From Bin75 sp965215405 (lineage in GTDB: Bacteria > Nitrospirota > Nitrospiria > Nitrospirales > UBA8639), in assembly GCA_965215405.1 (NCBI GenBank), contig OZ244060.1:992001-1056000 (forward strand): 64,000 nucleotides of DNA, written 5' to 3'. Every line of letters starts with the position of its first letter. Positions within the stretch are counted from its first letter, which is position 1. Positions 46,983 to 55,624 of the stretch are shown here, piece after piece. The translations under genes were made by a program, and so were the position numbers. The notes below the pieces were generated by a model that was not told where the DNA came from, did no database searches, and worked only from the letters and a program-made list of their open reading frames with translations.

Positions 46983-48584
46983 CTACGTCTTCGGGAGTCC
47001 CGCGATTTTCTCCTGAACCATCTTCCACAACACGTCCAGTTCCCTGGAGCGCAACAACGCCTGAGCACCGATGTATCCGGTCACGCTCAATCCGATTCCT
47101 ACCGTGAGCATGATGCCCTTGGCAATCCATTCGTCTGCGCGGTGCCAGACTGCCAAATCTGCAATCCACAGACAGACGAGCACAACGGGGATGGTCGCAA
47201 GTCCGGCCTGGCCAAGTGAGTGACACACTCCTCGCCAATCAATACCGCCCAGCCGATACGTGAGAATTCCGATTAACACACTGACGTTCACCATGGCCGA
47301 GAGCGCCGTTGCCAAGGCCAAACCTGCGTGCGCTAAAGGCTTCATGAGGAGAAGCGCCAATACAATATTGGTCAGCATGGCGGCCACTGCCGTAAAAGCC
47401 GGGGTCTTCGTGTCCTGGAGGGAATAAAAGGCCGACACAACGATGCGAATGCCCGCGAAGGCCCACAGCCCGACGGCATAGGCCAACAGCGCGGCGGCGG
47501 TGGCCTGCGTGTCGGCGGTGGAAAAGGCGCCGTGTTCAAAGAACGTATGCACAATGGGGCGTCGAAGAAGGATGACTCCGATCATGGAAGGCAGGATAAT
47601 AAAGCCAATCATGCGAAGGCCGAATCCTAACGTGTCTCGCAGTTCATCCATGGCCCTGCGAGACGCCTGGTCTGACAGAGTGGGAAGAATCGCCGTGGCC
47701 AGGGCTACGCCGAAAATTCCCAATGGAAATTGGATTAACCGCATGCCGTAAAACAGGTACGTGGGGCCACCGGGGAAATAAGACGCCAAGATCGTACTCA
47801 CGGTAATATTGATTTGCGTTACGGACAGCCCCAGTAGTGACGGCACGATCAATAGCCCGATCTTACGCACGCCTGGATGCCCGGGATTGAATCGCCATTG
47901 AAAGAGCAAGCCGCGTTTTTGAATGCCGGGCAGTTGAATGACGAATTGCGTCAGGCCGCCGATCACGACCCCGAGGGCGACGCCAAGGACCGGCTCCTCG
48001 AAGAGCGGGGCCAGCAACAACGCTGAGACAATAATGCAGACGTTAAAAAACACCGGGCCAAGGGCTGGTGCGGCAAAGGCCCGCAGGGAATTGAGAATTC
48101 CCATGGTTAAGGCCGCCAGACTGATGAAAATCAGATAAGGGAACATAATCCGGGTCAACGTCGCCGTGAGGCGTAACCGTTCGGCGTCGTCGTGAAACCC
48201 TGGGGCCACAACCCACACAATGGTCGGGGTGACGATCAGACCGATCAGAGTGATCAACGTGACGATTGACACAAGGGTGGTAAACGCGGCGCTGGCCAGT
48301 TCCCACGTTTCCTTTTTGCTGCGAAGGGCGTGGTATTCAGTGAAGACGGGGATAAAGGCAGAGGACATGGAGCCTTCGGCCAGGAGTTCCCGCAGCAAAT
48401 TCGGAATACGATAGGCGACAAAAAAAGCATCGGCAGCAATCGTCGCCCCGAACAGTCGTGCGAGAAGAACGTCGCGCACCAACCCCAGGATTCGGCTGGA
48501 AAAGGTGGCGGCGCCAATGAGCCCTGCTGCCCCGGCGATGGCGCGGTGCTTGTCGGTGTTCGGCGGTGGGGGTTCCGGAGACAT
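46983..48584 (-). CDS. murJ: Lipid II flippase
   Basis: 533 residues with 14 predicted transmembrane helices. The opening SSRILGLVRDVLLARLFGAT and AFFVAYRIPNLLRELLAEGS, MSSAFIPVFTEY are the MviN/MurJ signature, and FPYLIFISLAALTMGILNSL, YGMRLIQFPLGIFGVALATA are conserved later helices. It flips lipid II across the cytoplasmic membrane for peptidoglycan synthesis. It converges on the beta-barrel gene with 40 bases between stops. Confidence 0.95.
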   Translation of the reverse strand: MSPEPPPPNTDKHRAIAGAAGLIGAATFSSRILGLVRDVLLARLFGATIAADAFFVAYRIPNLLRELLAEGSMSSAFIPVFTEYHALRSKKETWELASAAFTTLVSIVTLITLIGLIVTPTIVWVVAPGFHDDAERLRLTATLTRIMFPYLIFISLAALTMGILNSLRAFAAPALGPVFFNVCIIVSALLLAPLFEEPVLGVALGVVIGGLTQFVIQLPGIQKRGLLFQWRFNPGHPGVRKIGLLIVPSLLGLSVTQINITVSTILASYFPGGPTYLFYGMRLIQFPLGIFGVALATAILPTLSDQASRRAMDELRDTLGFGLRMIGFIILPSMIGVILLRRPIVHTFFEHGAFSTADTQATAAALLAYAVGLWAFAGIRIVVSAFYSLQDTKTPAFTAVAAMLTNIVLALLLMKPLAHAGLALATALSAMVNVSVLIGILTYRLGGIDWRGVCHSLGQAGLATIPVVLVCLWIADLAVWHRADEWIAKGIMLTVGIGLSVTGYIGAQALLRSRELDVLWKMVQEKIAGLPKT

Positions 48585-48710
48585 GAAAGAAATTCCAGAT
48601 GAACGACGTCAGGGAATCCAGGAAGCTGAAGTGACGAACCGAGAATCAACGCCTGGCACGACCTCGTATTTTCGAGCCGAGGACGCTCCGAGCCAACCCG
48701 GAGAAATACC

Positions 48711-49637
48711 CTATAACCCGCCTCGATCTCGGCGCGGTATGGTTAATTTCGCATTGATGAATTCCTGATGAGGCAGCTCGAGCGCTTTGGCGATATGGCG
48801 AATCGTTTCGATTTCGTCATGAGAGGTGTCCTCTGCGGCGTTGGCAATGGCAAAGAGACACCGGAGAAAAGCTTTTCGCTCCTCAATGGTGGTATAGTTG
48901 CAAAACCCCCTGGTGAGCCGAACGAGATCCAGGCCGTGCATGATTCGAACGTGACTCATGTCGGTAATCAGTTGAGCTTCATCTCCGGGCACGTTCCAGA
49001 GTTGCCGGAGTCCCAGACTCATGGCTTCACGTTCGCGATGACACACTTCATTGTCTGCCCATGCCACGTGGGCCATCAAGCCCGCCGCTAAACAGATTTT
49101 CCTGGCCTCCGTCTCTGTGATTGAAAGGGTTCGCCCTTGATGCTGTAACTCCGAAGTCAACTGGAAATAAATCGTGTTCTTAATAAAGTCCTCTATGCGA
49201 TCTTCGCGTGGGACCGTCCCTTGATAATGACGGGACTTGCGTTTCAGGGTATATCGAATGGGGGCGCTGAGGTGGACTAACAGTCCGGTGCTGCGTCTTT
49301 CGATATCGTGACGGATACGTTCAAGAAATGCCGATTCACCCGCGCTGTCAGACTCATCGCCTGCGATCAGTTTTTCCAGGGTCTGAAGCACAAGTTGTTT
49401 GTCCTGAGATGATCGCATGCCGGAGAGAACGCGATCGAACAAGTCCTGGCGTTCGGCCTCGGTCACCGCGTGGATCATGTAAAGTTCCAGTTGCATCCAG
49501 TCTTCCCCTGAAATATCAGGGAGCAGGAACAGGAGTTCCTTCAACGCGTTGATTTCTTCCTGCTGGAGCCGGCCGTCGATCCAGGCGATGCCGATCATCA
49601 ATTTCCCGAGATCGAGAATAAAATTCCTGGCAGTCAT
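48711..49637 (-). CDS. Protein with two TerB-like helical domains
   Basis: 308 residues from the ATG at 49637 (MTARNFILDLGKLMIG), which has a GGAGG site 5 bases upstream; the frame is open further upstream but without coding character. Residues 5-95 (LMIGIAWIDGRLQQEEINAL...LLPDISGEDW) and 195-300 (AGLMAHVAWADNEVCHREREAM...FLRCLFAIANAAEDTSHDEI) are both TerB-like bundles with the typical A-x-ADG/DN-x-E acidic turn that binds metal. They are joined by a basic linker. Function unknown; TerB proteins are linked to tellurite and membrane stress. Confidence 0.8.
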   Translation of the reverse strand: MTARNFILDLGKLMIGIAWIDGRLQQEEINALKELLFLLPDISGEDWMQLELYMIHAVTEAERQDLFDRVLSGMRSSQDKQLVLQTLEKLIAGDESDSAGESAFLERIRHDIERRSTGLLVHLSAPIRYTLKRKSRHYQGTVPREDRIEDFIKNTIYFQLTSELQHQGRTLSITETEARKICLAAGLMAHVAWADNEVCHREREAMSLGLRQLWNVPGDEAQLITDMSHVRIMHGLDLVRLTRGFCNYTTIEERKAFLRCLFAIANAAEDTSHDEIETIRHIAKALELPHQEFINAKLTIPRRDRGGL

Positions 49638-49671
49638 TTTTCCTCCGTTGACCCCGTACCATTTTGTTTTA

Positions 49672-49699
49672 TTGACACTAAAACGAACCTTTCTATAGC
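49672..49699 (+). promoter_or_regulatory. Sigma70-type promoter for the spermidine-synthase-like gene
   Basis: TTGACA (49672-49677) and TATAGC (49694-49699) are 16 bases apart and 97 bases before the start codon at 49797. The gene downstream is the only plus-strand candidate. Confidence 0.5.
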
Positions 49700-49796
49700 A
49701 TCTTTTGGAGTCTTTGTCTTTGGAAAAGACTGTATGAGACGAGGATGGGTGAGTGAGTCTGCAACGAAGAAAGGTTGAAGCCCTCAAGAACCGGTC

Positions 49797-51344
49797 ATGG
49801 ATACGCAAGTAACTTCTGCATCGCCTTCCCCGTGGGGGCGGCTGTGGTTTTTTGGAACGGCCTTTACCACGGGGGCGGTGGTCATGGCCCTGGAGATTCT
49901 GGGAAGTCGTCTTCTCGCCCCGGTGTTCGGGACCTCGTTGTTTGTCTGGGGGGCACTGATCGGGGTTGTCCTTGCAGCCATGAGCAGCGGCTATTCTACG
50001 GGTGGCTGGCTGGCCGATCTGCACGCTCCCGGTATGGTCTTGCCCTGTCTACTGCTGGGCTCGGGAGCATGGACTCTCCTTTTGGCCGGGGTGGGGCAGC
50101 CGATCGTGTTTACGGTCTCGCAATGGACCTCGGACCCGAGATGGGGGCCTTGTCTGGCGGCCAGTGTGCTGTTAGCGGTTCCGGCCTTTGGGTTAAGTGG
50201 CGTGCTTCCCGTGCTCTTGCGGCTGGCGATCGCCGATATGGGACACCTTGGTCGGCATACGGGAGCGATGATTGCCATATCCACCATTGGAAGTCTGATG
50301 GGGACCTGGGGAACGTCTTTTTTCTTATTGACGTGGTTGGGGAGTTTAACCCTTGTCGCGGTCCTGGGAGTCGTGTTGGTGGTACTGGGATTAAGCTGGT
50401 TGTGGTGGAGCAGGCGAAGCAACGCGTTGGTGCTGGTTCCTCTTGTCGGGGTTCTCGGCGGGCTGATCTGGCTTGGGTTTCATCCCGTTTTGGTTCAACC
50501 TCCGGCCATTTATCAGGAAGATAGTCCATATCAACAGGTGCAGGTACGCGATGAGAAAGGACTGCGATTCCTGGTGCTCGACAATACTTTCCACGCGATT
50601 ATGTGGCAACCCGATCCGGTGAGATTGGCACTTCCGTACAGTCAAATGATGATGGCCGCCCTGGCTCTTCATCCTGAGCCTCAACGGGGGTTGATCCTCG
50701 GGCAGGGAGGGGGCTCTCTTGCAAAATGGTTGGAGCAGTATTGGCCGCACTTGGGACTCGACGTGGTTGAAATGGACCCTTCGGTCGTCAGGGCAGCCGA
50801 GGAATTTTTTGAATATCAGGCTCCGCCCAATCATCACGTCTACGTCCAGGACGCCCGCGTGTTTTTGGCAAAGACTGACGCACAATACGACGTCATCTGG
50901 GTGGACGTCTTTGCCCGTCACCAAATTCCGTTTCATTTGACCACCACGGAGTTTTTTGCCGAGCTGCGACGGCACCTGAGCGCAAAAGGAGTCGTTGCGG
51001 TCAATCTTGCGTCCTCGGATTCGGATTTAGATCGGATCAGAGCCGAGGCCGTGGTGTCCACGATGAAAACCTCGTTCCCTCACGTGGAGGCGTACAGTAT
51101 TCCCGCTCCATCCTGGCTCCGAACCAAACGTGGTTCGGCGAATATTATATTCTTTGCCGGTCCCGGTCCGTTACGCATGGACTCCGAGGAGTTTTCCCGG
51201 GCGACGATTGCCTTGCTGAATCAGGACAAAATGCCACCCGAAGTCCTGCGATTTTTGAATTCTGCCAAATCTCCGGAATGGAATCCCGGCCTCATCCTGA
51301 CAGACGATTTTTCCCCATTCGATATTCTTCAAGGCAGTGGATGA
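49797..51344 (+). CDS. Membrane-anchored spermidine synthase-like protein
   Basis: 515 residues. The first 225 are six to seven transmembrane helices starting AFTTGAVVMALEILGSRLLA, PVFGTSLFVWG, the usual N-terminus of the fused MFS/spermidine-synthase family. The rest is a Rossmann methyltransferase-like fold: LILGQGGGSLAKWLEQYWP (GGGxG-like loop), LDVVEMDPSVVRAAEEFF, VYVQDARVFL and DVIWVDVFARHQIP. In real spermidine synthases the last motif is YDVIxxDxxDP; the altered residues here and the membrane anchor argue for another substrate. It ends ATGA with a short downstream frame. Confidence 0.85.
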   Translation: MDTQVTSASPSPWGRLWFFGTAFTTGAVVMALEILGSRLLAPVFGTSLFVWGALIGVVLAAMSSGYSTGGWLADLHAPGMVLPCLLLGSGAWTLLLAGVGQPIVFTVSQWTSDPRWGPCLAASVLLAVPAFGLSGVLPVLLRLAIADMGHLGRHTGAMIAISTIGSLMGTWGTSFFLLTWLGSLTLVAVLGVVLVVLGLSWLWWSRRSNALVLVPLVGVLGGLIWLGFHPVLVQPPAIYQEDSPYQQVQVRDEKGLRFLVLDNTFHAIMWQPDPVRLALPYSQMMMAALALHPEPQRGLILGQGGGSLAKWLEQYWPHLGLDVVEMDPSVVRAAEEFFEYQAPPNHHVYVQDARVFLAKTDAQYDVIWVDVFARHQIPFHLTTTEFFAELRRHLSAKGVVAVNLASSDSDLDRIRAEAVVSTMKTSFPHVEAYSIPAPSWLRTKRGSANIIFFAGPGPLRMDSEEFSRATIALLNQDKMPPEVLRFLNSAKSPEWNPGLILTDDFSPFDILQGSG

Positions 51345-51442
51345 CTCCGCTCAAACCCGCAACCCCGGCGCAGGAAGACGCTCCTTGTCCGCATCAACTG
51401 CTGGCCTTGGTCACTGGCGAAACGTCTCAACGAGCGAGTTGA
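51341..51442 (+). CDS. Very short frame overlapping the spermidine-synthase-like gene (doubtful)
   Basis: MTPLKPATPAQEDAPCPHQL and 13 further residues, starting in an ATGA overlap with the preceding stop. The overlap is what a coupled downstream gene would show, and the frame ends one base before the BsuBI/PstI endonuclease remnant, so it may be the 5' end of a gene truncated when the restriction locus arrived. No family is recognised. Confidence 0.25.
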   Translation: MTPLKPATPAQEDAPCPHQLLALVTGETSQRAS

Positions 51443-51619
51443 TCAGAGTACGTCGTACGGTCCTGAAAATCGCTCGCCATCGAAGTGGATTAAGTGCGAT
51501 GGTGCTTCGGCAACCCATACCTCGGTTTCCCACGCAATCTCACCAAGGTGCCGGGCCATCACGGCACGATTCGGAAAGGCAGTCACGTAGACCAACCCAG
51601 CCTTTGCTCCCACAAACAA
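51443..51619 (-). pseudogene. BsuBI/PstI-type restriction endonuclease, C-terminal remnant
   Basis: 58 codons remain before the stop: LFVGAKAGLVYVTAFPNRAV, MARHLGEIAWETEVWVAEAP, then SHLIHFDGERFSGPYDVL. This is the end of the BsuBI/PstI endonuclease family. The frame is closed on the upstream side by a TAA, and only about 28 bases separate it from the methyltransferase stop, so the N-terminal domain and most of the catalytic domain are deleted. The intact methyltransferase directly upstream belongs to the matching type of system. Confidence 0.8.
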
Positions 51620-51647
51620 TTACAATGTGTTTATGAGGGGGCATTCG

Positions 51648-53183
51648 TCATGCGTCTAAAAAACGCTCCGGATGGTCCTCGGTCAGGGCTTGAATCGGCT
51701 CATGGCGGCGCATGGCTCGCTCGCCTAAGGCAATCAGGTTTTCCCTGTTCGGGTATTTTATGCTCCTGAGGTCTGTCGCGTTGACCTGAGTATGACCGTT
51801 GAAACGCCGAAAATTTTCATCAACTGCAGTGGTGTTGAGGAATACGGCCAACCCGTAAGCCAGCGCTTCCGTCAATCCGTGTTTCCCTTCATGAAACACG
51901 TTCAGGTGGTTTTCAAACCCCAGCACTTCAGCATTGGGAAAACTATCCGGCTTTACGACACTCGCTACGATGCGGCGTTTTTCTTCCTTGGATGAAAAGC
52001 GTCGCACCACACAATAAAACCCATTCGGGTAAAACCACTTTTCCGTTTCGGCATTGCGGCAGATCGCATTGGGTTTCTTCAATGCTGAATTTGGCCAGTC
52101 GACCGTTCGACCTGTACAGTGACAGGGATAGAGCAAGGGGACCGTGTCGGTATCCGGCACGTCACGCAGGTGCTCCTTCAATCGGAAATCGACTACAGGC
52201 CCGGTCGATACTTTGATGCCTATATCTTCCAGGGTACAGCGAATCACTCTCGATCGTTCGAAGACGCCAACTTCCGGTGAGGTGGGTACATGTATGAACC
52301 GCTCAGGATCTCTTGGGAACACGATGCGGTCGAAAGGGTACGTGTTCGTCTTCATATCGGTGAAGCTGCCGTCGGTCGAGGTCGTCACCGTGACGTTGCC
52401 CTGGCAGGCACCACGCTCCAACGTGACGATGACGTTCTCCTGCAACACCTCGTCATCTTTGAATGCCCTGTTTCTTGATGCAAACAGGTGTATCCGTCGG
52501 ACCGCCGCGCGTTCCAGAATATATTCGCGGAAAGGACGATAATAGAGGCCATTGCAGAAGCTCCGCGGTATGATTGCGACAAGTTGACCGCGCTCCTCCA
52601 GTAAGGACAAAGACAAGGCGACAAACGCTGAATACAGATTGACGGTTTCAATGCCGACTCGCCGCAAGGCCGAACGGTGCGCAGAGTTGCTCCGTATCTT
52701 CTTGTAAGGCGGGTTCAGGACAGCGTGCGTGTATCTTGGGAGAATCTCGGCAAAGAGATTTTCAGAGAGCGAATCTACGGCGGCATGTACGAAGTCGTCA
52801 CTCCGGATGGTTGTCGAGACATTTTGATGCCCCCGGTATTTCTTCAGCGACCGGACTAGAGAGGGGTGCAGGTACTCGTCGATCTCGAAAGCATCGACTT
52901 CGACGCGCTGGAAATTGAAGCCACCCGAAGCCCACCGTTCCAAAAAGGCGAAAGAAAGAGAACCAATTCCGGCTCCGGCATCAAGCAGGCGACAGTTGCC
53001 TCCGGCTCTTCGAGTAAACAACCCCGCCATAAATCGAGCGATTTCCGCTGGTGTGAAAAACTGACCATATTGTGCCTTCCTCGCCGGATCGATGGTCTTT
53101 GCCACCGTCAGCCCTGATCGTTCAACTTCTGAAAGCAAGGGGGCTCCTGTTTTGCGCCCTGACGTTACTGATGACGCGGTCAC
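51648..53183 (-). CDS. Eco57I/BsuBI-type adenine-specific DNA methyltransferase
   Basis: 511 residues of gamma-type order: AdoMet motif I in RLLDAGAGIGSLSFAFLERW (about 65-84), motif IV NPPY in AVLNPPYKKI (about 158), then a target-recognition region. The opening ARKAQYGQFFTPAEIARFMA is the standard start of N6-adenine methyltransferases of type II systems. The C-terminal part (YPCHCTGRTVDWPNSALKKP, NAICRN) agrees with M.BsuBI/M.PstI relatives that recognise CTGCAG. With its endonuclease remnant behind it, it now appears to be an orphan methyltransferase; it is complete and probably active. Confidence 0.9.
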   Translation of the reverse strand: MTASSVTSGRKTGAPLLSEVERSGLTVAKTIDPARKAQYGQFFTPAEIARFMAGLFTRRAGGNCRLLDAGAGIGSLSFAFLERWASGGFNFQRVEVDAFEIDEYLHPSLVRSLKKYRGHQNVSTTIRSDDFVHAAVDSLSENLFAEILPRYTHAVLNPPYKKIRSNSAHRSALRRVGIETVNLYSAFVALSLSLLEERGQLVAIIPRSFCNGLYYRPFREYILERAAVRRIHLFASRNRAFKDDEVLQENVIVTLERGACQGNVTVTTSTDGSFTDMKTNTYPFDRIVFPRDPERFIHVPTSPEVGVFERSRVIRCTLEDIGIKVSTGPVVDFRLKEHLRDVPDTDTVPLLYPCHCTGRTVDWPNSALKKPNAICRNAETEKWFYPNGFYCVVRRFSSKEEKRRIVASVVKPDSFPNAEVLGFENHLNVFHEGKHGLTEALAYGLAVFLNTTAVDENFRRFNGHTQVNATDLRSIKYPNRENLIALGERAMRRHEPIQALTEDHPERFLDA

Positions 53184-53203
53184 GACGGATCAGCCTGTTG
53201 GCC

Positions 53204-53374
53204 TCATTCGTCAGAAAAATAATCGGAATTTATTCTTTTTAACCCGCAGGTGGCGTGGGTCGTCACCCCGACTCCATGGTCGATCATGAGCTCAGCGAGC
53301 CGGGTTCCATCAACCAGAATGATCTTCGTCTCGATATTGTCTGCGTATTCCGTCGCATCCCGAGAGATTGAAAG
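53204..53374 (-). pseudogene. Mrr-type restriction endonuclease, C-terminal remnant
   Basis: 56 codons: SRDATEYADNIETKIILVDG, TRLAELMIDHGVGVTTHATC and GLKRINSDYFSDE-stop, which is the C-terminal end of Mrr endonucleases (IDGxxLAxLMIDHxVGV ... KRIDSDYF). A stop codon lies directly upstream and there is no catalytic domain. Mrr cuts methylated DNA, so its loss next to an orphan methyltransferase is telling. The rest of 53184-53505 has a hairpin but no gene. Confidence 0.75.
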
Positions 53375-53407
53375 TCAGGAATCGCCACGTGTCTCTTCGT
53401 GAAGGTT

Positions 53408-53440
53408 AAGGATACCCGAGCCGATTGGGCGGGTATCCTT
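53408..53440. terminator. Hairpin, possible bidirectional terminator
   Basis: AAGGATACCCG (53408-53418) and CGGGTATCCTT (53430-53440) form an 11-base perfect stem with an 11-base loop, between the small minus-strand gene at 53506-53832 and the Mrr remnant. Short T residues follow on the plus strand only. Confidence 0.45.
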
Positions 53441-53505
53441 CACAGATTGAGCGCAGGTACGATCTCATTGCCTGCTCTTGGGAGTACAATGAAAGTCCAA
53501 GGTTC

Positions 53506-53832
53506 TCAATCGGCCTGGGCAGGCCAGAATTTATAGCGGATTTGAGGTAACTGTTTGCCCTCAAAGTTTGGAATGTCGTACAGGCACCGATCGATGGTTG
53601 CGACTTCTTTCTTCGTAAATTCGAATACTTTCGATATTTTCCAGAATTTATCAAAGGTGAAATAATCCCCTTTTTCCGGCTTTTCAGCCAGGGCGGCCTG
53701 CATGTGTTTGAAGCCGTCGGTGTCCACGTCCGGAATCCGGCCGTTATTTTTCTCCACGCACCATTTCAGGATTTCGGCGACTCCATACATGGTGAGCTCG
53801 ATTTTCACTTTATCCGAATTTGTTTCCGACAT
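53506..53832 (-). CDS. Hypothetical protein, small and soluble
   Basis: 108 residues starting at an ATG with GGAGG about 6 bases upstream. It is Lys/Glu/Phe-rich: EILKWCVEKNNGRIPDVDTD, GFKHMQAALAEKPEKGDYFT, FDKFWKISKVFEFTKKEVAT. No signal peptide or membrane segment; I do not recognise the family. It is divergent from the FG-GAP lipoprotein gene; the 300-base gap contains an AT-rich stretch with TATACT (54019 region) but no further feature I can support. Confidence 0.65.
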   Translation of the reverse strand: MSETNSDKVKIELTMYGVAEILKWCVEKNNGRIPDVDTDGFKHMQAALAEKPEKGDYFTFDKFWKISKVFEFTKKEVATIDRCLYDIPNFEGKQLPQIRYKFWPAQAD

Positions 53833-54134
53833 TGTCAGCCTCCTCCTTCCAAAGAAGAAATCTATAGCACATTTTCCTGAAACTCTTCCAGTCGTTTAAC
53901 CGGGAAATTACAGGATTTCACTGAAATATTGTGCGCGGCGAGCAGAAATCTGATCAAAATGTCAGGAGGAATACCGGTGGTCCCTGAATATCCCGTTGTA
54001 TCGCTTAGCCAAAACCTCATATACTATACGTCTTTTTCGAGTATCCGATGACGGTCTCAGGGTCATGATCCCTGAATATGGACTTTCTAACGGGGGATTC
54101 CGACGTGTCTTTTCCCCTCTTCACGGCAGGCAAT

Positions 54135-55289
54135 ATGCTCCGTTCCCTCACGTTGTGCGGGTTACTGCTCCTGCCTGGGTGCTCTCCCCAGGATCCCTAT
54201 GTTCCTCCTGATCTGCTGTACCTCTTTGCCAGTTATGAGGTTGGCAAGAATCCAACCGCCATTAAATCCGGGGACTTTAATCAGGATGGATTTTCGGACT
54301 TGGTGACAAGCAATATCTCGGCGAATACGCTGTCCCTCTTACTCGGGAACGGCGACGGGAGCTTCCAATCTCAAGTGTCCATTCGAGTGTGCAGGGAACC
54401 CAGAAATCTGGCCGTTCAGGATTTCAACGGCGACAGGCATCAAGACCTGGCTGTCGCGTGTTCCGGGAGTAATCAAGTCGCTATTTTCAAGGGGCAGGGT
54501 TCCGGGACGTTTGAGAAAGACGGGCTGTATCCCGTCAACCGAACTCCCGTGTCCATTGCCAGCGGAGATTTCAATAGTGATCAACTCCTGGATTTGGTTG
54601 TGGCCCTGCGAAATGATAAGCTGCAACTGTTTTTCGGAAATGGAAAAGGGAAATTTCGCGTTGGGCCGTTATACGAGTACGGTGATACCCCTACTTCAGT
54701 GGCCACCGCTGATTTCAACCAGGATGGGCATCTGGATTTGGCGGTCACGAACGGCGGGCCGATGAGTAACGCCGTGTCGATTTGGTTGGGAGAGGGAGAC
54801 GGCAACTTTCTCCTGCCTACCGATTATCGAACGGGCAAGCGACCCTTGTCCGTCTCCTTTGCCGATTTTAACAATGACGGCGTTTGGGACCTTCTGGTGG
54901 TGAACGGTCAAATGAACACCGTCACCGTCTTTTTGGGAAATGGAGACGGAACCTTTCAAGAAGGGATTGATTCGGGCGGGGACGCCGGTCCCATTCATGG
55001 ATTGGCCCAGGATTTTGACGGGGATGATATTTCGGACGCGGCTATTGTGAATATTCAATCAGGCAGCATCTCGGTATTGTTCGGGAAAGGAGATGGCTCA
55101 TTTCATTATCCTCCGCGTCATTATCGTACTCCTCGAGGGCCCTTTGCCTTAACAACGCTGACCATAGCCCATGGCCGAGACGAAGAACCCGGGCTGGCGG
55201 TTGTCAATAATTCGGAAAACAGTGTATCGATTTTTCTGCATCACGGGTTGAAATTTCGAGAACAGATCAAAGATCCCACCTCTACCTGA
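54135..55289 (+). CDS. FG-GAP/VCBS repeat lipoprotein
   Basis: 384 residues from the ATG at 54135 (MLRSLTLCGLLLLPGCSPQ), with a lipobox LLPGC; an upstream in-frame ATG at 54078 would add 19 residues and bury the signal. The mature part consists of about seven repeats of roughly 48 residues, each with a DFNxDGxxD calcium-binding loop (GDFNQDGFSDLV, QDFNGDRHQDLA, GDFNSDQLLDLV, ADFNQDGHLDLA, ADFNNDGVWDLL) and a LGNGDGSF-like turn. These fold as a beta-propeller as in integrins. It is probably held on the cell surface or in the periplasm; the ligand is unknown. Confidence 0.88.
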   Translation: MLRSLTLCGLLLLPGCSPQDPYVPPDLLYLFASYEVGKNPTAIKSGDFNQDGFSDLVTSNISANTLSLLLGNGDGSFQSQVSIRVCREPRNLAVQDFNGDRHQDLAVACSGSNQVAIFKGQGSGTFEKDGLYPVNRTPVSIASGDFNSDQLLDLVVALRNDKLQLFFGNGKGKFRVGPLYEYGDTPTSVATADFNQDGHLDLAVTNGGPMSNAVSIWLGEGDGNFLLPTDYRTGKRPLSVSFADFNNDGVWDLLVVNGQMNTVTVFLGNGDGTFQEGIDSGGDAGPIHGLAQDFDGDDISDAAIVNIQSGSISVLFGKGDGSFHYPPRHYRTPRGPFALTTLTIAHGRDEEPGLAVVNNSENSVSIFLHHGLKFREQIKDPTST

Positions 55290-55345
55290 CCGAGTGGTAC
55301 GGATGATTGGAGGAAGACGGCGGGAACGCCAGACGGGAAGTTAGC

Positions 55346-55528
55346 ATGGAATGTCTCAAGTGTCATGGGCTGATGCTGGTGGAACGGCATTACACCACGG
55401 TGAGCAAACACCTCTATGCCAGGTGCCTGAATTGCGGATTCTGGTTTGATTTGGTGGACGTGCTCAGATTTTTTTATCGAGTCGTTCGAAGTGGCTATCG
55501 CGGAGCAAAAATCCGAGAAACGCTGTAG
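55346..55528 (+). CDS. Small zinc-ribbon protein
   Basis: 60 residues from the ATG at 55346, preceded by a GGGAAG site. Two Cys pairs, MECLKCHG and ARCLNCGFWFD, spaced by about 24 residues, suit a zinc ribbon; the rest (LVDVLRFFYRVVRSGYRGAK) is a basic amphipathic helix. An in-frame ATG at 55307 is less likely. It follows the FG-GAP gene by 56 bases and is conserved-looking, but no function is known. Confidence 0.65.
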   Translation: MECLKCHGLMLVERHYTTVSKHLYARCLNCGFWFDLVDVLRFFYRVVRSGYRGAKIRETL

Positions 55529-55624
55529 GTAGTGGATGTTTCCCTGTCTTCCTCCGTGGAGGCCGTTCTTTTCGTGCTCCTGCAGGCGTGGGCACGACTC
55601 TTCTCTTCAAGAATCGTGAACGGA

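Noticed and set aside
49775..50524. Open frame of 249 codons overlapping the spermidine-synthase-like gene
   Set aside because: Gly/Arg/Ser-rich off-frame reading of a gene with clear membrane and Rossmann domains in the other frame.
51337..51636. 99-codon plus-strand frame after the spermidine-synthase-like gene
   Set aside because: Arg/Ser/Gln-rich, no ribosome binding site, and antisense to the recognisable endonuclease remnant.
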